Shown piece by piece: positions 46,289 through 55,546 of a stretch of 64,000 nt of DNA. The notes under the pieces were generated by a model, which was not told where the DNA came from, ran no database searches, and saw only the letters and a list, made by a program, of their open reading frames with translations. Within the stretch, counting starts at the first letter, position 1, and every line of letters starts with the position of its first letter. The position numbers were made by a program, and so were the translations under genes. Origin of the DNA: Methanobrevibacter millerae (GTDB lineage Archaea; Methanobacteriota; Methanobacteria; Methanobacteriales; Methanobacteriaceae); NCBI RefSeq assembly GCF_900103415.1, contig NZ_FMXB01000006.1:1-64000 (forward strand). The letters run 5' to 3'.

Positions 46289-46340
46289 ATCAATGTTTTA
46301 TTTGTGAGAAAAACTCACAAATCCCAAAAAAAACATTGAT
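46289..46340 (-). terminator. Double nested hairpin left of the folded element
   Basis: ATCAATGTTTT pairs with AAAACATTGAT (46289-46299 with 46330-46340). Inside it ATTTGTGAG pairs with CTCACAAAT (46300-46308 with 46314-46322). On the minus strand it has T8 in the left side of the outer arm, and it would end any transcript of the folded element at 46342-46698 before the RraA-like gene. Confidence 0.55.
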
Positions 46341-46341
46341 T

Positions 46342-46698
46342 CACCAACTTAAAAATGAATTTTAAAAATAAAATTCAGTGGAGATAAACTATCTCTATTT
46401 CATGGTTCTATTTTTCTACTTATTTAAATTTTTTGTTGAGCACGGATGCAATTACCAAGTTAGCTTTTCAAGACCATTACCTACTCATAAACTAATTTTG
46501 GGATTAATTTAACGGCTATCATTAAAGTTTCACTCGATATCTGCCCGCGCTTTAAAAATAGAGGTGGTTAATGGATTAGTTCTGCATCAGGATTTTAATA
46601 ATCCAGAAGCATATAAAAACCAATGCCTTCAAAGAAACATTGATTTTCACTTCAAATGATGCTCTGAAATCCATAGGTGACCTCCCTTTAAGTTGGTG
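46342..46698 (-). other. Folded element bounded by 12-bp inverted repeats (candidate RNA or mini-element)
   Basis: CACCAACTTAAA at 46342-46353 is repeated inverted at 46687-46698. Inside, 46561-46684 can form a long stem of three helices (5, 7 and 6 bp: 46561-46565/46680-46684, 46571-46577/46668-46674, 46584-46589/46657-46662) ending in a junction of two hairpins (46590-46604 and 46617-46646). Further hairpins lie at 46356-46377 and 46381-46395. One helix has a G-U pair only on the minus strand. A minus-strand TATA at 46813-46819 predicts a start near 46791. ATT flanks both ends, so a 3-base target duplication is also possible. Two short frames (33 and 32 codons) overlap it but are weak. Confidence 0.5.
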
Positions 46699-46812
46699 AT
46701 TATTGGCAGACATTCAGACGCTATTTTTAAAAACTCTAAACGTTTCATATTAACATCCTAATATCTTTCAATAATAATCGAGTAGGATTTACATATATTT
46801 TTATTTCAAAGC

Positions 46813-46826
46813 ATATAAACCTTTTA
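46813..46826 (-). promoter_or_regulatory. BRE/TATA reading into the folded element
   Basis: The minus strand reads AAAAGG-TTTATATG. A start near 46791 is expected, about 93 bases before the right inverted repeat. Confidence 0.5.
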
Positions 46827-47446
46827 TTTTTGATATAAAGTTCAAATTACTCGTTGAAATCAATATTGCCTCAGGAGAGTAATTTTTCACGACAAAGTAA
46901 TTTCAACCCAAGAAAGTAAAAATCAACATCAGCCCAAAAATAGCAAATAAAAAACCGGATTAACTGTTATGATAATATCAAAGGAAACTTTACCAACAAT
47001 AAACTAATTCAATAGAATACAGCAATCATCAATTGATAATGCCATCATTCTAATCATTAATTAATATCGCCAAAACAATATAACACATTTTATATATTAG
47101 TTTTTTCATAATATTAATTGTAGTATTTAAGAAAATACTAAATTATTATATACTTAAGAGTTCATTTATTCATTATTATCAATTTATATCAACATTTGAT
47201 TATTAAAAAAAGGAGAAAATTTAATTACAAAAGGGATTTAGAGAAAAAAGAAAGGAAATTAAATTAAATAACCATTTAATAATTTAAACCCATAATTAGA
47301 TTTTCATTGTACTTCGGCTCTTTTTAGTGTATAATAGGATTAAATAAAAGGAATGTTTATCGTATAATTTATTTATTTGCCTAAAAATCACGTTAATTTT
47401 TAGAAAAATATAAATTAGCCCGATTAATAAGCTAGGAGGCTTAAAT
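46827..47446. other. AT-rich gene-free stretch upstream of dnaG
   Basis: No protein gene is seen. A plus-strand TATA TTTTATATAT (47088-47097) predicts a start near 47120, exactly where an 8-bp hairpin TAGTATTT-AAGA-AAATACTA begins (47121-47140). This could be a long dnaG leader or a separate RNA. A second TATA-like ATATAAAT (47408-47415) is close to the dnaG ribosome site AGGAGG (47434-47439). Confidence 0.4.
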
Positions 47447-48673
47447 ATGGGAAAAGGCGAAGAATTAACTACAACAAAATATTTAATCCATGCGCAAATT
47501 ACTGCAAATGGAATTGTAGAAAAACCTGACGTTGTCGGAGCTGTATTTGGACAAACCGAAGGTTTATTAAGTAATGATTTAGATTTAAGAGAACTGCAGA
47601 GAACTGGAAGAATTGGAAGAATCCAAGTCAATATTCATTCTAACAGCGGAAGAGCTAAAGGTGAAATTGTAATCCCATCTAGTTTGGACAGAGTTGAAAC
47701 CGCCATTCTCGCAGCATCCCTCGAAACAATCAACCGTGTCGGACCTTGTGAAGCCGAAATCCAGACTTTAAAAGTTGAAGATGTTCGTGCCGTCAAAAGA
47801 GAGCAGGTTGTTAACCGTGCAAAAGAAATCTACAAAAACATGGTTGAAAGCGTCGGTCCGGCAAGCATGAAAATGATCGAGGAAGTCAGAGAAGCAATGC
47901 GCGTTCACGAAATCTCCGAATATGGTGACGACAGGTTGCCTGCAGGCCCTAGCATCCACACTTCCGATGCAATAATTGTTGTTGAAGGACGTAGCGATGT
48001 CTTGAACTTACTTAAATACGGCATTAAAAATACCGTTGCTGTTGAAGGAGTAAGCGTTCCACAATCCATTGGAGAGTTAAGTAAAAAAAGAACCACAACC
48101 GCATTTGTTGACGGCGACCGTGGCGGAGAACTGATCTTAAAAGAACTCCTGCAAATCGGTGACGTGGACTACATTACCCGCGCTCCTCAAGGAAAAGAAG
48201 TGGAAGACCTGGAAAAGGACGAAGTGCTCATTGCGCTTAGAGACAAAGTCCCTACTGCACAATTTTTAGCTAATCACAACATTCTTTCAGACAATGACGA
48301 TAATAATTCAAGAAGACGTGACAGACATCATTCCAGAAGATCCAACAACAGATACAACAAACAGCAGCCTGCTGTAGAAGAGGTTGAGGATGACGAAGTC
48401 ACTTTAATGAAGGATATGTTAAAGGAATTTGAAGGCACCGGTAACGGAGCCATCCTGGACGAAGCATTGAATGTGACAAAAGAGGTTTCAATAGAAGATA
48501 TCTATGAAGAAATCAAAAACATTGAAGGCAATGCAGATACAGTCATATTTGACGGCATCATAAGTCAGAGAATGGTTGATGTTGCATCCAAAAAAGGAAT
48601 CAAAAAATTGGTTGCATTCAAATCCAACATAGTTAAAAAACCTCACAACTTGAAAATCATTACAATAGAATAA
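47447..48673 (+). CDS. dnaG: Archaeal DnaG primase
   Basis: A 408-residue DnaG-type protein with a central TOPRIM domain: IIVVEGRSDVLNLLKYG with the catalytic Glu, and TAFVDGDRGGELILKEL with the Asp pair. The N terminus (TTKYLIHAQITANGIVEKPD) is the archaeal-specific domain. A charged Arg/Asn/Ser-rich linker (residues 285-320) is followed by a C-terminal helical part. In archaea DnaG is tied to the exosome as well as showing primer synthesis. The start is set by AGGAGG 8 bases upstream. Confidence 0.95.
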   Translation: MGKGEELTTTKYLIHAQITANGIVEKPDVVGAVFGQTEGLLSNDLDLRELQRTGRIGRIQVNIHSNSGRAKGEIVIPSSLDRVETAILAASLETINRVGPCEAEIQTLKVEDVRAVKREQVVNRAKEIYKNMVESVGPASMKMIEEVREAMRVHEISEYGDDRLPAGPSIHTSDAIIVVEGRSDVLNLLKYGIKNTVAVEGVSVPQSIGELSKKRTTTAFVDGDRGGELILKELLQIGDVDYITRAPQGKEVEDLEKDEVLIALRDKVPTAQFLANHNILSDNDDNNSRRRDRHHSRRSNNRYNKQQPAVEEVEDDEVTLMKDMLKEFEGTGNGAILDEALNVTKEVSIEDIYEEIKNIEGNADTVIFDGIISQRMVDVASKKGIKKLVAFKSNIVKKPHNLKIITIE

Positions 48674-48687
48674 TACTATTGTTTTTA

Positions 48688-48717
48688 GAGGATAAAACCA
48701 TATCCTCACTTTTTTTA
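48688..48717 (+). terminator. dnaG terminator
   Basis: GAGGATA-AAACCA-TATCCTC is followed by ACTTTTTTT on the plus strand, 15 bases after the dnaG stop. Confidence 0.8.
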
Positions 48718-48816
48718 TATTTTTAACCCCCATAACACCGGAAAAATAATTGCTGTAAATTATTTATATTAATAAGAACAAATATTATTAAGGAAACAAA
48801 TTTAGGAGGGAAATTA

Positions 48817-49428
48817 ATGAACATTAATATTGAAAATTATTATTCAACCAGAAAAACAGCTTTTGAAAGATTTCAAGAGTCCAGTACACTTACAAAAGTA
48901 GTGATGTCCTTTTTCATGGCATGCATTACTGGTTTAATGGCTCAAATCATTATTCCTCTTCCATGGACCCCCGTTCCAATTACCGCACAAACCTTTGCAG
49001 TATTATGCTCAGGCCTGTTTCTCGGTAAAAAATATGGCTGCTTAAGTCAGATAATTTACATTGTTTTAGGAATTGCATTCATCCCATGGTTTGGAGGAAT
49101 GACCGGCGGGTTGGATATGGTTCTTGGATCCACAGGAGGATATTTCCTTGGATTTTTAATTGCATCCTACTTTGTAGGATACATTGCTGAAAAATACACA
49201 CATTCACGCAGCTTTACCAAAATGCTCGCAGTTATTGGCGTTGCCAACTTTGCATGCATCTACATTCCTGGACTTTTAGGATTAGCCTTATGGTTCTATT
49301 TAACACAAGGCACCGTATTGGGAATTGCAGATTTATTAATAATGGGTCTTGTTCCATTTATCTTTGGAGACCTCATTAAAATAGTCGGTACTGCCGGTGT
49401 ATCAAAAGTATTTTTACCAAAAGAATAA
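48817..49428 (+). CDS. bioY: Biotin transporter BioY
   Basis: A 203-residue ECF-type S component with six helices. Marks: IIIPLPWTPVPITAQTFAVL, FLGKKYGCLSQIIYIVLG, GGYFLGFLIASYFVGYIAEK and PFIFGDLIKIVGTAGV. It captures biotin and works with a shared EcfAT module, not in the window, or alone at low rate. The ribosome site is GGAGGG. It has its own TATA (near 48757-48770) and terminator, so it is a single-gene unit. Confidence 0.93.
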   Translation: MNINIENYYSTRKTAFERFQESSTLTKVVMSFFMACITGLMAQIIIPLPWTPVPITAQTFAVLCSGLFLGKKYGCLSQIIYIVLGIAFIPWFGGMTGGLDMVLGSTGGYFLGFLIASYFVGYIAEKYTHSRSFTKMLAVIGVANFACIYIPGLLGLALWFYLTQGTVLGIADLLIMGLVPFIFGDLIKIVGTAGVSKVFLPKE

Positions 49429-49458
49429 AAGGTTAAGATTTTAACCTTTTTTACTATT
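49427..49458 (+). terminator. bioY terminator
   Basis: AAAAGGTTAA-GATT-TTAACCTTTT runs into TTACTATTTTTT. The hairpin starts at the bioY stop codon. Confidence 0.8.
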
Positions 49459-49471
49459 TTTTAAGATTATT

Positions 49472-49861
49472 ATGAAGATTAAGTTAAGAGGCCATCATTT
49501 GCTGTGCCTTCAGGGATTTCAGGGCTACGGCTACAGTGAGGATTTCATATCAAACATGACCTGCATCAATGAATTAAGAAAATATGAGGATTGTGTAATT
49601 ACCTTAACGGATAAAACAGACGATATTTGTACTTTCTGTCCGAATTTAAACGATGATATTTGTGAAAACAAAAAACAGAACGAAATGATTGAGAGAATGG
49701 ACAGGGAAGTCCTTCAAAAACTTGATTCAAAAAAAGAATATAACGCCATCGAATTATTTGAAGATGCGTCAGAGAAATTCAATACCATTAAAAGCGTTGA
49801 AAATATCTGTTTAGGGTGCAAATGGAGAGAAGAATGCTTATTTTACAAAAAATTGATATGA
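49472..49861 (+). CDS. DUF1284 family cysteine-rich protein
   Basis: A 129-residue protein beginning KIKLRGHHLLCLQGFQGYGY, the DUF1284 signature, with later cysteines in CTFCPNLNDDIC and ICLGCKWREECLFY. The pattern of conserved Cys and His suggests metal or Fe-S binding, and iron-sulfur binding has been proposed for the family; the function is unknown. No ribosome site is clear before the ATG. It ends 59 bases before tRNA-Gln. Confidence 0.85.
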   Translation: MKIKLRGHHLLCLQGFQGYGYSEDFISNMTCINELRKYEDCVITLTDKTDDICTFCPNLNDDICENKKQNEMIERMDREVLQKLDSKKEYNAIELFEDASEKFNTIKSVENICLGCKWREECLFYKKLI

Positions 49862-49920
49862 AAACGATACATTTAAATACTACCTAACATAGAAATTAAT
49901 ATGTTGTTATGTTACAACAT

Positions 49921-49991
49921 AGTCCCGTAGGGTAGTGGTAATCCTTCTAGGCTTTGGACCCGGAGACGGCGGTTCGACTCCGCTCGGGACT
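49921..49991 (+). tRNA. tRNA-Gln (anticodon TTG)
   Basis: Acceptor stem AGTCCCG/CGGGACT, D arm with AGTGGTA, anticodon loop CTTTGGA (anticodon TTG), T arm GGCGG-TTCGACT-CCGCT. The CCA end is not encoded. The anticodon stem CTAGG/CCCGG has an A-C mismatch at pair 29:41 and a T-G wobble at 28:42. A 7-bp hairpin (49901-49920) abuts the 5' end, and a T7 run (50000-50006) follows. In Methanobacteriales this tRNA is charged by the Glu-tRNA amidotransferase route. Confidence 0.95.
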
Positions 49992-50021
49992 ATTCAAATA
50001 ACTTTTTTTACGAGATTTTTT

Positions 50022-51209
50022 ATGGAAAAGCTATTGCTTATTGGAATTAATACAAGAAGTATGCTTAAAAGCGCGTTAAAACTGGATTATGACATTTATT
50101 CCACCAGCTATTTTTCAACTTCAGACACGCCTCAGATTAAAAACCAAAAAATCATTCTTCAGGAAAAAGACAATGAAAGCTGCGGCATATTTGAAGACAA
50201 TTTCAAAAGTGAAAATGTTTTGGAGATTTCAAAGGACTTCATTGACGAAGTTGACTACATAATACCTATTTCCGGAATCTCTCCAATCGAGTTTTCAAAA
50301 AGTGATCAAAAAAAGATTCTGGGAACGAGAGACGTTTCAAACATTGAGGACAAATACAAGTTTTACAGGAAAATCAAGGATGAATTTAAAACACCCAAAA
50401 CTTTTTTAATAAGAGATGTAGATGAAGCCATCGAAATCAGCAAAAATAATCCTGAAGTTAAATATATTATAAAACCCGTTAAAGGATCCGGTGGTTATGA
50501 CATAAATCTTTTAAATAATGATAGCTACATTCAATTAAACGATGGTGAAAATTATATGCTCCAGGAATACGTAGAAGGGATAACATTAAGCTCATCGGTT
50601 CTTGCAAGCAAGGACTGCAAAAGGACGATTATGAACTCAAGGCTTCTTACGGAGAATGATTTCGAAAAAAATGACAGCTTTATCTATATAGGAAACATTC
50701 TACCCCTTACAAATGAAAGCATAATGGCTAATGTTAAAAACATCGATGATATAAACAGGAATATGATTGAAACATCCGAGAATCTGGCCCGCAAATTCAA
50801 TCTGATGGGGTCCAACGGAGTGGACTATATACTTAATGAAAAGGGGCTTTACGTGATTGAGATAAATCCGAGGATTCAGGGAACCTTCGAATGCGTAGAG
50901 CAGTCACTTCAAATCAACATGCTGGACGCCCACATAAAATCAAGCCTTAATGAGGAAGTTGAAATTCCCGAAGCAAAGTACTACAGCTATAAAAGGATAA
51001 TCTATTCGCCATGTCGAAACATATATTCAAAAATAAATCTGGACAATATCTACGACATGCCGCATATCGGCTCAATTACCGAAAAATCAGAACCATTGCT
51101 GACGGTTATAGATAAAAACAGCGATTTTAAAAAACTATATAGTGATGTTGAAAAAAGCTCTGAAATAGTCAATCAGATATCTAGAAAAAACCGACAAGAT
51201 GCAAAATAA
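50022..51209 (+). CDS. ATP-grasp family carboligase-like enzyme
   Basis: A 395-residue ATP-grasp protein. The N-terminal Rossmann-like part is MEKLLLIGINTRSMLKSALK. ATP binding is at YIIKPVKGSGGYDINLL and YMLQEYVEGITLS, and the metal site is LYVIEINPRIQGTFEC. It resembles the predicted carboligases of COG2232, found in methanogens and of unknown substrate. The true start is the ATG at 50022; a longer in-frame reading would begin inside the tRNA gene. Its 3' end overlaps an antiparallel 49-residue gene by 29 bases. Confidence 0.83.
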   Translation: MEKLLLIGINTRSMLKSALKLDYDIYSTSYFSTSDTPQIKNQKIILQEKDNESCGIFEDNFKSENVLEISKDFIDEVDYIIPISGISPIEFSKSDQKKILGTRDVSNIEDKYKFYRKIKDEFKTPKTFLIRDVDEAIEISKNNPEVKYIIKPVKGSGGYDINLLNNDSYIQLNDGENYMLQEYVEGITLSSSVLASKDCKRTIMNSRLLTENDFEKNDSFIYIGNILPLTNESIMANVKNIDDINRNMIETSENLARKFNLMGSNGVDYILNEKGLYVIEINPRIQGTFECVEQSLQINMLDAHIKSSLNEEVEIPEAKYYSYKRIIYSPCRNIYSKINLDNIYDMPHIGSITEKSEPLLTVIDKNSDFKKLYSDVEKSSEIVNQISRKNRQDAK

Positions 51210-51330
51210 AAATCAGGCATCCTATAGTGATTAAAAAAGTAGTTGCAATCATGCCGTAAGTCATCCAAACAAACAATTTCGCCTTATTATCAGGATCCTT
51301 AAAATATTGTTCTATTGGATTTCTTCTCAT
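51181..51330 (-). CDS. Small membrane protein next to the ATP synthase operon
   Basis: A 49-residue frame with ribosome site GGTGTT before its ATG. The product begins MRRNPIEQYFKDPDNKAKLF and has one membrane helix (about residues 22-47, TYGMIATTFLITIGCLIFIL) to the end. It reads in the same direction as the atp genes, 63 bases after atpD and its terminator. It may be a Methanobacteriales-specific companion of the ATP synthase, or unrelated. It overlaps the 3' end of the ATP-grasp gene on the other strand. Confidence 0.65.
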   Translation of the reverse strand: MRRNPIEQYFKDPDNKAKLFVWMTYGMIATTFLITIGCLIFILHLVGFF

Positions 51331-51359
51331 ATTAACACCGAAATTATTATAAAAAATTT

Positions 51360-51400
51360 TAAAAAAAAGAAAATGAAAGAATAAGAAATAATCTTATTCT
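51360..51400 (-). terminator. atp operon terminator
   Basis: On the minus strand AGAATAAG-ATTATTT-CTTATTCT (51378-51400) overlaps the atpD stop, followed by a T8 run (51361-51368). Confidence 0.65.
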
Positions 51401-52071
51401 ATAGTCTCTTCAGCTGCCTCATCGGCGGCCTCGTTTTTCTCCATGACAGACCTAATCATTTTCAAACGAACAAAGTTTTCCCTTTCCATTTCTTGGAGTC
51501 TCATATCAATATACTTTTCAGTATTTTGGAATCTTGGAATCATAATGTGTTCTAAAGCATTAACCCTACGTTTGGTGGATTCGATTTCCTCAGCTAAAAG
51601 GAAAATGGTCTTTTCCACTTCACCAAGTTCAATTAAATACTTAAGAGATTCCTCGAATTTTTTAGCAGCTTCGTCTAACTGAATGGTAGTGTCTGAAAAA
51701 CCGTAACCCCTGTCAATGATGGATCTTTCCTCCATCTTGATGTTGGTTACAGGCACAGCCACACCCATAACGCTTCTTGAAGTGATATCAACGTCAATGG
51801 ATTCCTTGACTGAAAGTGATGCTTTCCTAACAGCCAGGTCTCCCATTGCAATTTGAGCTTCAAGCAATGCGTCATTAGCTTCCTGTAAACTTCTTTCTGC
51901 GTCTTCACGAATACCTTTAACACGATCCAAGATATCAAAAAATTCTTTGATTAAAGCATCCCTTTTTTCCTTAAGCAAACCGTGCCCTTTAACGGCCAGT
52001 TTGGTTCTGTTTTTAAGAGATAATAACTCCATCCTTGTTGGATTAATTCCATCAATAATATCTTGTGCCAT
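51394..52071 (-). CDS. atpD: A-type ATP synthase subunit D
   Basis: A 225-residue central-stalk rotor protein, a long coiled-coil hairpin. The N-terminal helix is [20 protein letters not shown], a family mark; the middle has [14 protein letters not shown]; the C-terminal helix has [20 protein letters not shown]. It turns inside the A3B3 head and couples with F and C. It is the last gene of the operon, 27 bases after atpB. Confidence 0.96.
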   Translation of the reverse strand: MAQDIIDGINPTRMELLSLKNRTKLAVKGHGLLKEKRDALIKEFFDILDRVKGIREDAERSLQEANDALLEAQIAMGDLAVRKASLSVKESIDVDITSRSVMGVAVPVTNIKMEERSIIDRGYGFSDTTIQLDEAAKKFEESLKYLIELGEVEKTIFLLAEEIESTKRRVNALEHIMIPRFQNTEKYIDMRLQEMERENFVRLKMIRSVMEKNEAADEAAEETIE

Positions 52072-52098
52072 TTAATCACCTGTTTTAAACAAATGAAT

Positions 52099-53487
52099 TT
52101 AATCTTTTGGAAGGTATTGTTCGACAAATTCTTCTTTAACCCTTTTGAGTTCTGCTTTAGGCAAGATTTTAAGTAAATCCCAACCGAGATCCAAGGTTTC
52201 AAAGATAGTTCTGTCTTCATCTTTGCTTTGAGTGATGAATCTATCTTCAAATGCTTGAGCGAATTCAAGGAACTTTTGGTCCCTTTCCGTAAGAGCTTCT
52301 TCCCCTACAACCGCAACCAGGTCTCTTAATTCACGACCTTCTGCATAAGCGGAATAAAGCTGGTCGGATACACCACTGTGGTCATCACGAGTCTTGTCTC
52401 CACCGATACCACCACTCATCAGACGTGAGAGTGATGGAAGTACGTCTACAGGAGGATAAATACCTTTCCTGGAGATTTCCCTGCTTAATACAATCTGTCC
52501 TTCGGTAATATAACCGGTCAGGTCAGGAATTGGGTGGGTAATATCGTCCTGAGGCATAACCAAGATAGGCATCTGAGTGATTGAACCTTCTTTGCCGTCA
52601 ATACGTCCTGCTCTTTCATAGATACCTGCAAGGTCAGTGTACATGTATCCAGGATAACCTCTTCTTCCAGGTACTTCTTCCCTAGCTGCTGAAATTTCCC
52701 TTAATGCTTCACAGTAGTTGGTCATATCTGTTAAGATAACCAGTACCTGCATTCCTAAGGTAAATGCGTAGTATTCAGCAGTGGTCAAAGCCATTTTTGG
52801 AGTCAAGATCCTTTCGATAGCCGGGTCGTCAGCCAAGTTCATGAATACTGTTAATTTTTCTAAAGCTCCAGTACGTTCGAAGTCTCTCATAAAGAAGTTT
52901 GCTTCTTCGTTTGTAATACCCATTGCTGCGAAAATTACTGCGAACTCGTCGTCAGCACCTAATACTTTAGCCTGTCTTGCAATCTGTACAGCTAAATCGT
53001 TGTGAGGTAAACCAGATCCTGAGAAAATAGGAAGTTTTTGTCCCCTTACTAAAGTGTTCATTCCGTCAATGGTAGAGATACCAGTTTGAATAAATTCTTC
53101 AGGGAATTCACGGGAAGCCGGGTTCATTGGAGCACCGTTAATATCCAGTTCTTCGTCAGGAATGATTTCAGGTCCGCCGTCAATAGGTTTACCGATACCG
53201 TTGAAGATACGTCCCATCATGTCTCTGGAAACACCGATTTTTGCGGTTTGACCAGTGAATCTGGTTTTTGTATCTTTGGTGTTCAAATCATTTGTTCCTT
53301 CGAAAACCTGAATAACAGCAACGTCTTTAGTTACTTCAAGAACTTGACCACTTCTTTTTTCACCAGTAGGTGTTTCAATATCTACAATTTCATTGTAACC
53401 AACGCCTTCTACTCCTTCAACAATCATCAAAGGACCGGAGACTTCAGATACAGTAGTATATTCTCTAGTTTTAATATTTGTATTCAT
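52099..53487 (-). CDS. atpB: A-type ATP synthase subunit B
   Basis: A 462-residue non-catalytic subunit of the A3B3 head. It has the F1/V1 fold but no working P-loop: the site reads [19 protein letters not shown]. Other marks are [28 protein letters not shown]-like [20 protein letters not shown], and [20 protein letters not shown]. It starts 2 bases before the atpA stop region with a 2-base gap, in the usual A-B-D order. Confidence 0.97.
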   Translation of the reverse strand: MNTNIKTREYTTVSEVSGPLMIVEGVEGVGYNEIVDIETPTGEKRSGQVLEVTKDVAVIQVFEGTNDLNTKDTKTRFTGQTAKIGVSRDMMGRIFNGIGKPIDGGPEIIPDEELDINGAPMNPASREFPEEFIQTGISTIDGMNTLVRGQKLPIFSGSGLPHNDLAVQIARQAKVLGADDEFAVIFAAMGITNEEANFFMRDFERTGALEKLTVFMNLADDPAIERILTPKMALTTAEYYAFTLGMQVLVILTDMTNYCEALREISAAREEVPGRRGYPGYMYTDLAGIYERAGRIDGKEGSITQMPILVMPQDDITHPIPDLTGYITEGQIVLSREISRKGIYPPVDVLPSLSRLMSGGIGGDKTRDDHSGVSDQLYSAYAEGRELRDLVAVVGEEALTERDQKFLEFAQAFEDRFITQSKDEDRTIFETLDLGWDLLKILPKAELKRVKEEFVEQYLPKD

Positions 53488-53489
53488 TT

Positions 53490-55232
53490 TTAAGCCTCAC
53501 TGCATTGTTTAGTAATTGCTGCTTGAATTTCTTCAATTTTAGCATCAAAAACATCCTGTGGGATGTATTTCATTTTACCAATTTCTTCTTTTACAGGTAA
53601 TGCTACAATATTTGCAATTGGAACACCTCTTTGAACTGCTGCAAGAGATTCATCGTAGAACTTAAGGATGGTTTTCAACATCTTATATTGTTTGTCTGGA
53701 GCACAATATGTGTCTACGTCATCAAATGCGTTTTGTTGCAAGAAGTCTTCTCTTAACATACGTGTAGTTTCTAAAGTAGCTTGGTCTGTTTCAGGTAAAG
53801 CGTCAGGACCGACCAATTGAACAATCTCTTGAAGTTCTGATTCTTTTTGTAAAAGACTCATTGCTTCGTCACGAGTAGCTCTCCAATCGGCTGCTACGTT
53901 TTCAGCCCACCAGCCTTCAATGCTGTCTACATACAATGAATAGCTTTGCAGCCAGTCAATTGAAGGGAAGTGACGTTTATCTGCAAGGGATGCGTCCAAA
54001 GCCCAGAACACTTTACAGATACGCAATGTGTTCTGTGTAACAGGTTCGGACAAGTCCCCACCAGGAGGTGATACTGCACCAACTACTGAAATGGAAGCAA
54101 CATTTGATTCGGTACCGATAGTTTCTACCCTTCCAGCCCTTTCATAGAACTGTGCCAATCTGGATGCCAGATATGCTGGGTAACCTTCTTCCCCTGGCAT
54201 TTCTTCTAATCTTCCTGAAATTTCCCTCATAGCTTCAGCCCATCTTGAGGTTGAATCTGCCATGAGCGCTACATCGTAACCTTGGTCACGGTAGTATTCA
54301 GCGATTGTAATACCTGTGTATACACATGCTTCACGAGCTGCTACCGGCATGTTTGAAGTGTTTGCAATAAGAACAGTTCTGTCCATCAGTGGGTTACCGG
54401 TTTTAGGGTCGTCAAGGAATGGGAACTCGGTAAGTACCTCAGTCATTTCGTTTCCACGTTCTCCACAACCGATGTAAACAACGATGTCTGCGTCTGCCCA
54501 TTTAGCCAGTTGCTGCTGTGTAACAGTCTTACCTGATCCGAAAGGACCTGGAATGGCTGCTGCACCACCTTTAGCTACTGAGAAGAAAGTGTCCTGTGCT
54601 CTTTGACCAGTGACTAATGGAATGTCTGGGTCTAATTTTCTTACATAAGGACGACTTCTCTTTACAGGCCATTTCTGGAGCATTTGAACAGCTTCGCCAT
54701 CAATTTCTGCAATATCTTCGAGTACAGTATATTCGCCTTCGGATGCAATACTGGTTACTTCCCCTTCCATGGTTGGTGGGACCAATATCTTGTGCAAAAC
54801 AGCGGTGGTTTCCTGTACTTCACCAAGAACGTCTCCTCCGGTTACTTTGTCACCGACTTTAGCAACAGGTTTGAATTCCCATTTTTTCTCTTTGTTAACG
54901 GAATCTACGTCAATACCTCTTGCAATAAAGTCACCAGATTCTTCTCTGATAATTCTTAAAGGCCTTTGAATACCGTCGAAAATAGAACTCATTACGCCCG
55001 GACCGAGTTCTACGGACAAAGGACCTCCTGTACATTCTACTACTTCACCCGGTTGAATACCGGCTGTTTCTTCATATACTTGGATAGTTGCGGTGTCGCC
55101 TTCTAACTCGATGATTTCTCCGATAAGCTTTTGGTCACCTACCCTAACCATCTCAAGCATCTGGGCTCCTCTCATACCATCTGCGACAATAACAGGCCCA
55201 GCAATTTTAATAATTTTTCCTTCAATAATCAT
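53490..55232 (-). CDS. atpA: A-type ATP synthase catalytic subunit A
   Basis: A 580-residue catalytic subunit. Walker A is [20 protein letters not shown] near residue 230; the archaeal bulge domain lies before it (residues about 110-190); the catalytic Glu lies in [12 protein letters not shown], and the arginine region is [16 protein letters not shown]. No intein is present, though this gene hosts one in some other archaea. The start overlaps atpF by 4 bases. Confidence 0.98.
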   Translation of the reverse strand: MIIEGKIIKIAGPVIVADGMRGAQMLEMVRVGDQKLIGEIIELEGDTATIQVYEETAGIQPGEVVECTGGPLSVELGPGVMSSIFDGIQRPLRIIREESGDFIARGIDVDSVNKEKKWEFKPVAKVGDKVTGGDVLGEVQETTAVLHKILVPPTMEGEVTSIASEGEYTVLEDIAEIDGEAVQMLQKWPVKRSRPYVRKLDPDIPLVTGQRAQDTFFSVAKGGAAAIPGPFGSGKTVTQQQLAKWADADIVVYIGCGERGNEMTEVLTEFPFLDDPKTGNPLMDRTVLIANTSNMPVAAREACVYTGITIAEYYRDQGYDVALMADSTSRWAEAMREISGRLEEMPGEEGYPAYLASRLAQFYERAGRVETIGTESNVASISVVGAVSPPGGDLSEPVTQNTLRICKVFWALDASLADKRHFPSIDWLQSYSLYVDSIEGWWAENVAADWRATRDEAMSLLQKESELQEIVQLVGPDALPETDQATLETTRMLREDFLQQNAFDDVDTYCAPDKQYKMLKTILKFYDESLAAVQRGVPIANIVALPVKEEIGKMKYIPQDVFDAKIEEIQAAITKQCSEA

Positions 55233-55546
55233 TTAACCATCTCTACCCCGATAACTCTTTTAATAAGATCGTTCATTTGATCAGATGACCCTTCGGAGGA
55301 CCCATCTTTATCAGGTATCTCAATTATCATTGGTAATACATCAGAACCAATTTTCCTGTTTATATGTTCTCTAATTTCATTAGCTAACACTTGTGTAATG
55401 ATAATAATTGAAATCTCTTCCTCTAAAAATTTGTCAAAAGCAACAATTGCTTCATCGGCAGTGTTTACAACCTCTGCCTTTTTAACTCCACCAAGTCTAA
55501 ATCCAGATACAGTATCTATATCACCAATAATAGCTACAGAACTCAT
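55229..55546 (-). CDS. atpF: A-type ATP synthase subunit F
   Basis: A 105-residue central-stalk subunit. It begins [20 protein letters not shown], the typical Rossmann-like opening, with [15 protein letters not shown] in the middle and a C-terminal helix [11 protein letters not shown]. It binds D and regulates rotation. It is coupled to atpC before it and atpA after it by 4-base overlaps. Confidence 0.95.
   Translation of the reverse strand: MSSVAIIGDIDTVSGFRLGGVKKAEVVNTADEAIVAFDKFLEEEISIIIITQVLANEIREHINRKIGSDVLPMIIEIPDKDGSSEGSSDQMNDLIKRVIGVEMVK

Noticed and set aside
46195-46293. Longer RraA-like start
   Set aside because: The 33 extra residues are hydrophobic and AT-driven; GGTGAT is placed for the start at 46194.
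46342-46698. RNase P RNA or SRP RNA
   Set aside because: The conserved GAGGAAAGTCC and ACAGAAA-type regions of RNase P and the GGAGC/GNAR helix 8 of SRP RNA are not seen on either strand, and GC is low.
46647-46748. 33-residue frame on the minus strand (start MKRLEFLKIA)
   Set aside because: It overlaps the better-supported folded element, has only a weak ribosome site and shows no membrane or domain signal.
49935-50021. N-terminal extension of the ATP-grasp protein
   Set aside because: It would be translated from within tRNA-Gln. The ATG at 50022 gives the normal family start.
53490-55232. Intein in atpA
   Set aside because: Length and motif spacing are normal; the P-loop region is uninterrupted.
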